Shown here piece after piece: positions 7,312-14,940 of a stretch of DNA of 64,000 bases; position 1 is the stretch's first letter, and each line of letters opens with the position of its first letter. The stretch covers positions 1,302,001-1,366,000 of the forward strand of contig NZ_AP024643.1 in the NCBI RefSeq assembly GCF_019977195.1. Direction: 5' to 3'. Position numbers and translations under genes: made by a program. The notes beneath the pieces are model-generated. The model was given only the letters and a program-made list of their open reading frames with translations. It was not told the DNA's origin and searched no databases. This stretch comes from Arthrobacter sp. StoSoilA2 (lineage in GTDB: Bacteria; Actinomycetota; Actinomycetes; Actinomycetales; Micrococcaceae).

Positions 7312-8474
7312 GCCGAGGGTCCTTTGCTTGAGGTCAATTCGGTGGGGCCGGCTTCGCTGGGAATGCCGGCGACAACTTCGTTGTAATGCCGCACCAGGTC
7401 GGCGCTGAGCACGGGCCACGTCCGGCCCTGGACCGAAGCGGTTGCAGCCGCAGCGAACGCGCGGCGCTTGGCGTCGTCGCCCATCAGGTCCTGAACGTAG
7501 CCGCGTAGTTGAGCGAGGTTCCCCGGCTCGTACAGCCAACCCGTGCGCGAGTTTTCCACGAGGTCCAAGGGGCCGCCGCGGCCGGTCGCGACCACAGGAA
7601 CGCCCGAAGCCATGGCTTCCTGAATGGTCTGGCAGAAGGTCTCGAACTCGCCGGGATGGACGAAGAGATCGAAGCCCGCCACAGCCTGGGCCAACGAATC
7701 CCCACCGAGGAAACCAGCAAAGTGGGCGCTCGGCAGGGCCGCTTGGAGTGCCTCCCGTTGCGGGCCATCACCAACGATCACCAGCTTCGTATCCGGCAGG
7801 TCCGCCAGCACGGCGAGGTCTTCCACCTGCTTTTCCACGGCGAGGCGGCCGACGTAGCCGATGATCCGCTGACCCTGCGGCGCTACCGATCTGCGCCACG
7901 CCGTCGAACGTTTCGCAGGGTTGAAGCGCGCGGTATCCACGCCGCGGCGCCACATATCCACTCTGAGGATGCCGCGTCCGCGCAACTGGTTCAGCGCGAA
8001 CGTGGACGGCACAAGTGTCCGGGTGGCCAGGAGATGGATGTTGTCCACGCGGTTCCACGCCCAGTTCTCCAGGAACGGCACGCCGTAGCGGGCGGCGTAG
8101 CTGGGAACCTCGGTCTGGTAGATCGCGACCGTCGGGATGCCGAGTTGATCCGCAGCCTGCACAGCCCGCCAGCCCAGCACGAAAGGCGAGGCGAGATGAA
8201 CGACGTCGGGGGCGAAATCGGCAAGGATTCGCTTGACCCGATTCACACCACCCAACGCAACCCGCACATTCGTGTAACCGGCCAGCGGCACGGACGGAAG
8301 CCTGTGCACATACGCACCTTTGACGACGCTCGAAACATCAGTGTCCGACGTCGACGGCGCGATCACCATCACCTCGTCCCCGCGCTCCTGCAGATGCTCC
8401 AGCACCCGCAGGATGGAATGGGTTACCCCGTTCATCAGTGGCAGGAATGATTCGGCGACGATTGCGATCCTCAC
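7308..8474 (-). CDS. GT4-family glycosyltransferase
   Basis: 388 residues from the GTG at 8474. It opens with VRIAIVAESFLPLMNGVTHSILRVLEHL, written here only to show a GT-B N-terminal domain with its glycine-flanked loop. The C-terminal domain has YVGRLAVEKQVEDL, LVIVGDGPQREAL and the GT4 E-x7-E motif in FVHPGEFETFCQTIQEAMASG. The closest known relatives are the mannosyltransferases MgtA/PimB-like of actinobacteria, which use GDP-mannose; the substrate here is not proven. The frame stays open to 8684, but those 70 residues are compositionally odd. GGAGG is very close to the GTG, so the start is tentative. Confidence 0.88.
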   Translation of the reverse strand: MRIAIVAESFLPLMNGVTHSILRVLEHLQERGDEVMVIAPSTSDTDVSSVVKGAYVHRLPSVPLAGYTNVRVALGGVNRVKRILADFAPDVVHLASPFVLGWRAVQAADQLGIPTVAIYQTEVPSYAARYGVPFLENWAWNRVDNIHLLATRTLVPSTFALNQLRGRGILRVDMWRRGVDTARFNPAKRSTAWRRSVAPQGQRIIGYVGRLAVEKQVEDLAVLADLPDTKLVIVGDGPQREALQAALPSAHFAGFLGGDSLAQAVAGFDLFVHPGEFETFCQTIQEAMASGVPVVATGRGGPLDLVENSRTGWLYEPGNLAQLRGYVQDLMGDDAKRRAFAAAATASVQGRTWPVLSADLVRHYNEVVAGIPSEAGPTELTSSKGPSA

Positions 8475-8630
8475 GCCTCCAACGGTGGCCGGGGCGGTTG
8501 GCTTTGCGGGTTCGAACGGGTGGCCTGTGGAGGAAGAGTTGGTTAACAGGAGGGTGTCCTGTTTGTCGGAGCAGCCCGGTAGACTCCCGTTCAATGACGC
8601 GCCGCCGCGTCTCGACTTTGGGGGTTCAAA

Positions 8631-10529
8631 ATGGGTGCTGTTATTGATGATTCGCGCGCGCTTGGGGGAGTAAGCGTACGACATCGGCGCCGGGCGGCGG
8701 CGCGGACAGTCGCCGTCGGATTGGGCTTGGCTTTGTTGCTGGGAACGCTTGGTCCTTTGACAACGACCGTCTCGCCGGCTGTTGCAGATGCGGTGACGAA
8801 TGTTGTTCCTGTGGGGGACCAGCCTGGGAAAATTGCCGTGAACCCTCTGACGAACCAGGCGTATGTTGCCACGTTTGAGGGCGTGTTCGTCATCAATGGA
8901 GCTTCTGGCGGAGACGTCTTGTATTCGGGAGACATGCCCGTGGACGTTGCCGTGAACACTGCGACCAACAAGATCTACGTCAGCGAGATTGGTGGGTCCG
9001 TTGCGATGGTTGACGGCGTGACGCGCGCCGTAACGTCTTTGCCCGTGGGGTCCGGGGCTGGCGCGGTGGCGGTGAACGAAACGAGCAACAAGATCTACGT
9101 CGGTATCGCTTCCGGCGTTGCCATCATCGACGGTGTTACGAACGCAATTTCCACTGTTCCTCTCTCGGGAGGTGCACAGGACATCGTGGTCAACCCCGTC
9201 ACGAACAAGGTCTACGTAAACTCCAGCGGAACTATCAGAGTCATCAACGCTGCTGGCAGCGTTACCGGCGACGTCATCATCGGCGCTGGGTTCATTCGCG
9301 CCCTCGCAGTCAATCAGGCAACCAACAAGATGTACTACACCACGCTGGGTAGGTACGGTGCCGGCGTGGGCGTGATTGACGGCGCAACCGATAAAACCAC
9401 GGGAAAGATCGAATCTTCCAGCAAAGTGGGAATGTTAGCCGTCAACCCGGCCACCAATCGGATCTACGTGGCTGCAGACAGCAACTCCACGGACGGCTAC
9501 GTCAAAGTCATTGACGGGGCCACCCTGACTGAAATTGTGCAGATCATCACCCCCTCGCTCGTCAGCGACATAGTGGTGGATCAAAGAAGCAACAAGATCT
9601 ACGTCCCTATGTCCGGCCGGGGAACCACCATCATCGATGGCGCCGACAACAGTGTCTCGGCGGTCTTCACGGGGCAGAACCCGGTTTCAGCGGCTGCGAA
9701 CCCGTCTACGGGAAAGGCGTACGTGGCTAACAATGGCAGCGACTCCGTGTCGGTGATCGATGGGACGGTGCCGGCGCCTGTTAAGAATGACTTCAACGGC
9801 GATGGCTTTGCTGACATTTTGGCTCGGGAAGCTTCCGGCGTGCTGTGGCTCTACCCCGGTAACGGCGCGGGTGGGTGGCTGCCTCGCCTCCAGGTCGGGC
9901 AAGGGTGGAACGTCATGACGGCACTGGTTGCTCCCGGCGACTTCAACGGCGATGGCCACGCTGATGTGCTTGCCCGTGATGGAGGGGGCCTCCTCTGGCT
10001 GTATCCGGGTAACGGCTCAGCAGGCTGGAAACCGCGGGTACAGGTCGGCAGTGGCTGGGAAGGCATGAGCGCGATCGAGGGGATTGACTTCCACGGCGAG
10101 GGGTTTGTAGACGTTGCAGCGCGCGACCGTGGGGGTGCCCTTTGGGTTTATCGGGGAGATGGCAGCGGCGGCTGGTTACCCAGGATGTGGGTCGGTTCAG
10201 GGTGGTCGGACATGTCCGAGATCACTGGCGTCGGCGACTTCAACGGTGACGGCCTGTCCGATATCGCTGCCCGCGACGGCGCCGGTGCACTGTGGCTCTA
10301 CCCTCCGAACGGTTACGGCAGCTGGCAGTCTCGGCAGACAATCGGTCAAGGGTGGAACGTCATGAACTCCCTGGTTGGACCCGGAGACTTCGACGGCGAC
10401 GGGCGCGCGGATATCCTGGCCCGAAACGGCGCCGGGGAACTTTGGCTGTACTCGGGGCAAGGAGGATCCTGGTGGCCGTCGGCTTCCCGCGTTGGCACGG
10501 GGTGGAACGGGATGACGGCGATTCTGTGA
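8631..10529 (+). CDS. Secreted protein with YVTN-type beta-propeller and FG-GAP/VCBS repeats
   Basis: 632 residues. A signal peptide is evident: Arg-rich RHRRRAAAR, then VAVGLGLALLLGTLGPL and a cleavage region PAVADA. Residues about 55-380 contain seven or eight ~42-residue repeats, each with a VNPxTNKxYV strand and a VIDGATN loop, as in surface-layer YVTN propellers. Residues about 385-632 carry five FG-GAP/VCBS-like repeats (DFNGDGFADILARxxxGxLWLYPGNG.. GWNVM), with Ca-binding-like DxDGxxD loops. Such proteins are extracellular and probably mediate binding. The 3' end shares an exact 22-bp sequence with 12274-12295, and remnants of related genes lie at 12.3-12.7 kb. Confidence 0.85.
   Translation: MGAVIDDSRALGGVSVRHRRRAAARTVAVGLGLALLLGTLGPLTTTVSPAVADAVTNVVPVGDQPGKIAVNPLTNQAYVATFEGVFVINGASGGDVLYSGDMPVDVAVNTATNKIYVSEIGGSVAMVDGVTRAVTSLPVGSGAGAVAVNETSNKIYVGIASGVAIIDGVTNAISTVPLSGGAQDIVVNPVTNKVYVNSSGTIRVINAAGSVTGDVIIGAGFIRALAVNQATNKMYYTTLGRYGAGVGVIDGATDKTTGKIESSSKVGMLAVNPATNRIYVAADSNSTDGYVKVIDGATLTEIVQIITPSLVSDIVVDQRSNKIYVPMSGRGTTIIDGADNSVSAVFTGQNPVSAAANPSTGKAYVANNGSDSVSVIDGTVPAPVKNDFNGDGFADILAREASGVLWLYPGNGAGGWLPRLQVGQGWNVMTALVAPGDFNGDGHADVLARDGGGLLWLYPGNGSAGWKPRVQVGSGWEGMSAIEGIDFHGEGFVDVAARDRGGALWVYRGDGSGGWLPRMWVGSGWSDMSEITGVGDFNGDGLSDIAARDGAGALWLYPPNGYGSWQSRQTIGQGWNVMNSLVGPGDFDGDGRADILARNGAGELWLYSGQGGSWWPSASRVGTGWNGMTAIL
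10504..10525 (+). repeat. 22-bp direct repeat, left copy (3' end of the FG-GAP gene)
   Basis: These 22 bases are identical to 12274-12295. They encode the final residues NGMTAIL-type end of the secreted FG-GAP protein. Together the copies bracket the 1.7-kb AT-rich segment holding the membrane-protein and methyltransferase genes. Confidence 0.85.
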
Positions 10530-10617
10530 GTTTCCTTCGTTCGGCACGGCTACCTACGGCATTCACCCACGACACCTTTCTGGGCCTTCTCCGATCGCAG
10601 TGTGAAAGGAGAGTGCG

Positions 10618-10713
10618 GTGACTACTGATAAAGTCTTCGAGTCTTATATAAGCTCGATCGAGAAACCGGGTAATAATGATTTTGATTATAATTCGCAGCA
10701 TAGTGGCTCTTAG
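10618..10713 (+). CDS. Possible 31-codon leader ORF overlapping the next gene
   Basis: A GTG at 10618 has the best ribosome site in this area (AAAGGAG, 5 bases upstream). It opens a hydrophilic 31-residue frame (VTTDKVFESYISSIEKPGN and on) that stops at 10713. The next gene's ATG at 10676 lies inside it in another frame and has no ribosome site of its own. This small ORF may couple translation to the membrane protein, or may be its true N-terminus separated by a frameshift. Whether the peptide itself has a function is unknown. Confidence 0.35.
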   Translation: MTTDKVFESYISSIEKPGNNDFDYNSQHSGS

Positions 10714-11290
10714 CGCAATAATTTTGTCTTGGGTATTGGCGGTCCCGGCGCCAAATCTTGTGGCTATAATAATTGGACTGATAGGTGTCGTGGCTATCCT
10801 TTGGGGGCTTGCGTTCGAAATCAAGATCGCCAAAGCGGGTATCAGCGAATTTAGAGGGAAGTTCTTCCGTGCAGACGTTGAAGACCACATGCAAAAAATC
10901 TTCTCAGACTCAGGAAATGTTGCGGTCTTTACCCGGGACATGAGTTGGGCGGGAGCTGTGACAATTGGCCTCTTGAAAGTGAAGGCCGAGGCTAATGAGC
11001 TGTCCATCTTCATGCAGGAGGAAACCGAAAAAAGTCGCGAACTTGTCATTGCAGGTGCAAACATCTACTACTATGGTTCATCGCTTGATAGCGCAATCAA
11101 TACTCGCTTCACGCTCATTAATACAGATAGTCAAAGCATTGAACTTGCGGTTGGACGTACTAGGGGAAACTTTCACCGAATAACCCGGCACAGTGAAGTT
11201 GATGATCCTGCACTGCTGATAGCCAAGGACATGCTAACAGTTTTCAGGAAAACGCTTGAGCGGGCATCAAACGAAAAATCAAATGTATAA
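10676..11290 (+). CDS. Two-helix membrane protein with a cytosolic domain resembling PLD-like folds
   Basis: 204 residues. Two membrane helices lie at about 2-22 and 27-48 (VALSAIILSWVLAV, LVAIIIGLIGVVAILWGLAF), then a soluble domain of ~150 residues. That domain has a pattern I associate with degenerate PLD-type domains: VAVFTRDMSWAGA, a KAxxNELSIFM strand, AGANIYYYG, then RFTLIN, ELAVGR, HRITRH, and finally DPALLIAKDMLTVFRK. No HKD motif is present, so it is not a catalytic PLD. Base composition is markedly more AT-rich than the neighbours, which suggests transfer. It overlaps the methyltransferase gene. Function unknown; a sensor or effector role is speculation. Confidence 0.6.
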   Translation: MILIIIRSIVALSAIILSWVLAVPAPNLVAIIIGLIGVVAILWGLAFEIKIAKAGISEFRGKFFRADVEDHMQKIFSDSGNVAVFTRDMSWAGAVTIGLLKVKAEANELSIFMQEETEKSRELVIAGANIYYYGSSLDSAINTRFTLINTDSQSIELAVGRTRGNFHRITRHSEVDDPALLIAKDMLTVFRKTLERASNEKSNV

Positions 11291-11996
11291 GGTATCTAAG
11301 GATGCGCAGGCGATTGCCGGTGAGTGGGATGACGTAGCCCCTGAACGGCATCGTCAGATCGCGACCGGCTTAGATGAGAGTTTTCATTCAGTTCTTGCAC
11401 CGACTATTATGTCCTGTGTTTTGGAATGGAATCCGAGTCGGGTTCTTGACGTGGGTTGTGGTACCGGGGACCTCACGGCTGCCGTGGCGACCAGTGTGGA
11501 TCATGTGACTGGCGTTGACTTCAGCGGCAACAGCATCAGAGTGGCTACTTCTGAAAACAACAGTGAAAATGTTGACTACGTGCATGCGTCCATCGAGGAT
11601 TATTCGCGGAATGCGACCTCTAGCTTTGATTTTGCTTATGCCAATATGTTCCTTATGGATGCGCCGTCGTTGGAATCTTCACTGGAGGCTATACATGCGC
11701 TTCTCGCGGTCGGCTCGAGCTTCTACGCTACGATAACCCATCCCTACTTCTGGCCTAAGTATCTTGGATACTTCGAAGAGCCGTGGTTTGACTATTCTGC
11801 TGAGATCTTCATTGAAGGTGACTTCAGAATTGCGAAGGAAACTCTAACGAAAAAGACAACTCACGTGCACAGGTCTCTGAGTCGATATTTTGAGGCTCTA
11901 TACCACGCTGGTTTTCACGATGTAAAGATAAAGGAGCTTTCCGGCCCGCATGGAGGGAACCCCAGGTTCCTGCTTCTTTCAGCGATCAGAGGGTGA
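11256..11996 (+). CDS. Class I SAM-dependent methyltransferase
   Basis: 246 residues from a TTG at 11256 (AGGAA upstream), or 237 from an ATG at 11283; both overlap the preceding gene (stop 11290). Motif I is VLDVGCGTGDLTAA, followed by an acidic residue in VTGVDFSG (motif II), a VDYVHASIEDY segment (motif III) and FDFAYANMFLMDAPSLESSLEAIHALL (motif IV and after). This matches small-molecule methyltransferases acting on O or N. The C-terminal YFWPKYLGYFEEPWFDYS region is not diagnostic. The gene is AT-rich and probably co-transcribed with the membrane protein. The target is unknown. Confidence 0.85.
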   Translation: MSGHQTKNQMYKVSKDAQAIAGEWDDVAPERHRQIATGLDESFHSVLAPTIMSCVLEWNPSRVLDVGCGTGDLTAAVATSVDHVTGVDFSGNSIRVATSENNSENVDYVHASIEDYSRNATSSFDFAYANMFLMDAPSLESSLEAIHALLAVGSSFYATITHPYFWPKYLGYFEEPWFDYSAEIFIEGDFRIAKETLTKKTTHVHRSLSRYFEALYHAGFHDVKIKELSGPHGGNPRFLLLSAIRG

Positions 11997-12416
11997 CGTA
12001 GGTTTGAGGGCTAAGGTTTCAACTACCATGTGTTATCCACCACCTGCCGCGGTCTGCTGCTAAGCGGTTAGTCCAGACATGAGTCGGTCAGACCGCACTT
12101 GGCGGACCGTATGTCCTTGCCGGCTGTGAGGCAGCCCATAGTATCTGTGTTTGGCATAGAGCGGGCCGAGCCCACGAGTTTTTCAGCGACGCGGTGGCCA
12201 CCGGTGGATTACCTTTGACCCATCGCACGTCCATCGAACCACGCGTGCACACCAATGCGTCGCGCAAGGGGCGGGAACGGGATGACGGCGATTCTTCGAG
12301 TCCCCTGACAGGGCTGTAGGCTCCGCTCATTGATGCGACAATCGCTTCACAATTTCTTGGAGTCTCCGTGTTCTTGGTTACCTCGCGCACGCGTGCTCCG
12401 TTCTGTTGTGCCCTGA
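11997..12416. other. Non-coding or decayed sequence after the methyltransferase
   Basis: No intact gene is found. The segment contains the right copy of the 22-bp repeat (12274-12295); read in frame it gives GGNGMTAIL followed by a stop four codons later, echoing the C-terminus of the FG-GAP protein encoded at 8631-10529. The rest has no sustained codon bias on either strand. Confidence 0.5.
12274..12295 (+). repeat. 22-bp direct repeat, right copy
   Basis: Identical to 10504-10525. With the left copy inside the 3' end of a gene, the layout resembles the attL/attR duplication of an element inserted at a gene end. It equally fits the leftover 3' end of a deleted paralogue. No integrase is present between the copies. 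Confidence 0.8.
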
Positions 12417-12688
12417 CGAAAAAGGGCAAGAGCCGCCTTGGCAGTCATCGGGGCTCTGCTCGGATCGTTGTTGACCGGATCTCCAGCCGTAGGGCAAGTC
12501 GTGGGTCTTTGTGGTTGTTCGTCAACAGCGGCGGTCCGGCATGGCACGCCTCAACAAAGATCGGCCAGGGCTGGGAAGGCATGACGGCATCCTTTGACCC
12601 AACCAGCTACTTTTGGCCGGGCCCAAGGCAAGCGAAATCCATGTTGATCCTTGGAGTTTGCTTGTCGGCGTCCTGTGTTAGCTTTTAG
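12417..12688 (+). pseudogene. Remnant of a secreted FG-GAP protein gene (signal peptide plus last repeat, frameshifted)
   Basis: One frame from 12417 reads RKRARAALAVIGALLGSLL then TGSPA, a good signal peptide, directly preceded by a stop. In a different frame from about 12460 the sequence reads RRASRGSLWLFVNSGG, then WHASTKIGQGWEGMTASF. That is the C-terminal FG-GAP repeat seen in the gene at 8631-10529. The two parts are only tens of bases apart, so nearly all of the original protein is deleted and the halves are out of frame. A terminator hairpin follows at 12698. Confidence 0.6.
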
Positions 12689-12697
12689 TGATCAGAC

Positions 12698-12738
12698 ATC
12701 GCTCCCCTCTGAGCTTAGGCTCAAGGGGGCGATTTTCA
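12698..12738 (+). terminator. Rho-independent terminator after the FG-GAP remnant
   Basis: The arms ATCGCTCCCCT..GAGC and GCTC.AGGGGGCGAT pair almost fully around a short TTAG loop. They are followed by TTTTCATTT, the clearest T-rich tail in the window. Confidence 0.8.
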
Positions 12739-12895
12739 TTTGGAGACGAGTTGATGAAGAAGCGTCTCACATGTTTGTCATCTGAATGCTGCGGGACGGG
12801 TATTGCCGCATGTCATATGCCCTTAAACAAACCGGTATTCCGTATGCTGAGTTTGCTCCGTTCGCTTGGAGCATCATCACTCAAAAGGGGATCCA

Positions 12896-13525
12896 TTGAA
12901 AAGAAAAGTTCTGTTTCTGGCGCTTGGCACCCTGGTTGTGCTCTCCGGGTGCGCTTCTCCGGCGGTTGCCCCAGTTTCCGTGGACTCGACGACAAGCACA
13001 GCTTCGGCCGTTGCCACTGAGAAAAAGTCACCAACACCGACACCGACGCCGACGAAGAAGATAGCTCAGATCGGGGATGCTGCGGTCCACGGTGGCATCC
13101 AAATTACGGTGACTTCAGCTGTCTCGTCTCCCGCGGTCAGCATGAACACTTCCAACTACCGGGCTGGAAGTGGATACGAAACGTATGAAGATGTTCCAGC
13201 TCAAAGCGGCGGCCGCTTCATCGTCGTGAACGCAGTCGTAGTGAACAATGCCAAGGCACCGATCGACTTGACCTGTGGCTACCCGATTGACATCAAGGTT
13301 TTCAACGGTTCGGCGCAGGTGTACAGCCCCATTCAGGACACCTACAAAATTAAGGGGAATCCTGAGTGCAATGCTCAACTGCAGCCGGGTTTTGAATCGA
13401 CCATGACTTGGGCTTATCTTGTTCCGGCGAAGTCATCGATCATCGGATTGGCCTTTTCGGAAGTCGATTTTACATCGCCATCCCGAAACGACCCCACAAT
13501 AATCGGTTTCGGATCCGGTCTGTAG
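12896..13525 (+). CDS. Lipoprotein with DUF4352-like domain
   Basis: 209 residues from a TTG at 12896 with AAAGGGG 5 bases upstream; the longer frame to 12866 adds a His-rich stub without a better site. The signal peptide is LKRKVLFLALGTLVVLSGC, with the lipobox LSGC. A low-complexity SPTPTPTPTKK linker leads to an Ig-like beta domain. That domain has GDAAVHGGIQITVTSAVSS, RFIVVNAVVVNNAKAPIDL and a late WAYLVPAKSSIIGLAFSE, the strand order of DUF4352 proteins. These are exported and membrane-anchored; their role is unknown. A hairpin terminator follows. Confidence 0.82.
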   Translation: MKRKVLFLALGTLVVLSGCASPAVAPVSVDSTTSTASAVATEKKSPTPTPTPTKKIAQIGDAAVHGGIQITVTSAVSSPAVSMNTSNYRAGSGYETYEDVPAQSGGRFIVVNAVVVNNAKAPIDLTCGYPIDIKVFNGSAQVYSPIQDTYKIKGNPECNAQLQPGFESTMTWAYLVPAKSSIIGLAFSEVDFTSPSRNDPTIIGFGSGL

Positions 13526-13549
13526 CACGGCAGGACCAATTTTAGAGTC

Positions 13550-13582
13550 TGGAGGCCGGTCCGGATACGGAGGCGGCCTCCA
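13550..13582 (+). terminator. Hairpin terminator after the lipoprotein gene
   Basis: TGGAGGCCG (13550-13558) and CGGCCTCCA (13574-13582) form a perfect 9-bp stem with a 15-base loop, 25 bases after the lipoprotein stop. The tail TCGCTAGTTCTT is only moderately T-rich. It may also serve the gene remnant converging from the other side. Confidence 0.65.
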
Positions 13583-13624
13583 TCGCTAGTTCTTGGAGTT
13601 GGTCGTTTCGTACACCCTCTTAGG

Positions 13625-14143
13625 TCAGGCCAGCTCAGCGCAGATATCCCGCTGATGGCCCGAGCTGCTCACGAACTTAAAGACGCCGGTTGCCGGGTCA
13701 ATGATGTAGACCAAGTTTCCAATGTAGTGAATGGTCGAGGGTCCTGCAGTCTCATCGGTGGGGGACATGATCAGCCCATTGTGGCCGGTCGCGGTGACTG
13801 TCAGTGTCCCATCGGCATTGACTCGTGTGCTGGACACCGGACCGTCTGTTCGGATGGACACTATTCGCCTGCAATCGCCTTCTTCGGTTTCGTCCCGTAG
13901 TTGGTGTATGTCAGCAATACGCCCTTGCCGGCTGTAAGTAGGCGTACGACGTTGCCGTCGGCATCAGTGAATTCTTTCGTTTGGAGTTTTCCACTCGTTG
14001 CTTTCAACTCCAGATTGAATGAACAACCTGTCCTGCGGGAAGGAAAATGGTGTAGTTGGCGCCGGTGCGGGCGCCGCCCGTGCGAGCAACGCGGCGAGCA
14101 ATACTGCTACAGGCGCAAGCCTGAGTGTGAGCATGTTTTTCAT
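13625..14143 (-). pseudogene. Frameshifted small secreted protein gene
   Basis: The minus strand reads a signal peptide (MKNMLTLRLAPVAVLLAALLA) from 14143. It moves into a second frame for GANYTIFLPAGQ and a third for CSFNLELKATSGKLQ, KEFTDADGNVVRLLTAGKG and TYTNYG, which stops at 13861. Another frame then gives VSIRTDGPVSSTRVNADG, TVTATGHNGLIMSPTDETAG, IHYIGNLVYIIDPATGVF and DICAELA. Joined, these form one ~170-residue protein of a common actinobacterial exported family of unknown function. At least three frameshifts are needed, so the gene is probably dead. No good ribosome site is visible. Confidence 0.72.
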
Positions 14144-14345
14144 GACGTTCTCGATTTTTGTGCGATGCGGTGATGAATTTTCTGCACCGTCCTTTAGGCA
14201 GGGAAGGAGACCAAGTGCGGTGCTCACGGTACGAGTCCCGACGGCGGTCATTGAACAGGTCGGACCGCTGTGGATCGGATGCATATGGTGGCATCGCGAC
14301 TGGGAGTACTCACCACCGAATCGAAAAACCACGCCTCGCCCAGTG

Positions 14346-14798
14346 TCAGTCCCCACCCCGCGCCCGTTTCAGATCCTTCCGTAGCCCGCGGTTGTCTTCT
14401 TTGAGCCCGCGGTTGTCCGCCCGGAGCTCGCGATTGTCGTCGGCCAGGCCCCGGTTGTCCTCCGTTAGTCCCCGGTTTGCGGCCTCCAGCTCCAGCACGC
14501 GCTTCACCCCGGCCAGGTTCAGGCCTTCGTCCAGGAGTGCGCCAATCCTTCGGAGGGTCTCAAGGTCCTGTTCGCTGTAGCGGCGAGTGCCGCCGTCGGT
14601 CCTTTCAGGAGTGAGAAGCCCTTTGCGCTCGTACTGCCGGATGTTCTGTTGCCCGGTGCCTACCAGTTCGGCCGCAACGGAAATGGCGTAGACACCACGA
14701 CCGTCCCGGTCCGCAGCGTCACGTGCGCCAGCGCCGTCCGCCTCCGCGGGCGTACCGCCGTCGTGATCCAGACGCTCGGTGTCACCATCGCCAGCCAT
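14346..14798 (-). CDS. MerR-family regulator (HspR-like) with a perfect heptad-repeat tail
   Basis: 150 residues. After an acidic N-terminal extension (1-35), the MerR DNA-binding domain runs ISVAAELVGTGQQNIRQYERKGLLTPERTDGGTRRYSEQDLETLRRI across residues 39-85, with the HspR-type QNIRQYE-KGLL core. The C-terminus (108-142) is five consecutive seven-residue units of the form NRGLxxD, predicted to be a coiled coil for dimerisation. The gene is divergent from hsp20 at 14941 and has GAGAGG upstream of its ATG. By analogy with HspR it probably represses the adjacent heat-shock gene and itself; no consensus HAIR box is seen, so the operator would differ. Confidence 0.85.
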   Translation of the reverse strand: MAGDGDTERLDHDGGTPAEADGAGARDAADRDGRGVYAISVAAELVGTGQQNIRQYERKGLLTPERTDGGTRRYSEQDLETLRRIGALLDEGLNLAGVKRVLELEAANRGLTEDNRGLADDNRELRADNRGLKEDNRGLRKDLKRARGGD

Positions 14799-14831
14799 GC
14801 AAACCTCTCAAAAAATCTTTGAAAAAACCTC

Positions 14832-14860
14832 TTGCACCACTCTCTCACCGGTGCTATAAA
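14832..14860 (+). promoter_or_regulatory. Sigma-A-type promoter for the hsp20 gene at 14941
   Basis: TTGCAC (14832-14837) and TATAAA (14855-14860) are separated by exactly 17 bases, a near-consensus housekeeping promoter. It lies in the divergent region between the merR-like gene and hsp20. A short inverted repeat TCAAA-N5-TTTGA (14808-14822) and a repeated AAACCTCT (14801-14808 and 14825-14832) sit just upstream. They could be the regulator's binding site. Confidence 0.7.
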
Positions 14861-14940
14861 AAATCTATACCAGCCAACACAGATCTGGAAGGCTGGCAGA
14901 ACAACAAAACCGCATCAAGATCTGAAGGAGTGAGAACCAA

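Noticed and set aside
12688..13020. 110-codon plus-strand ORF over the terminator and lipoprotein start
   Set aside because: Overlaps a strong terminator and the lipoprotein signal peptide in another frame; no motif.
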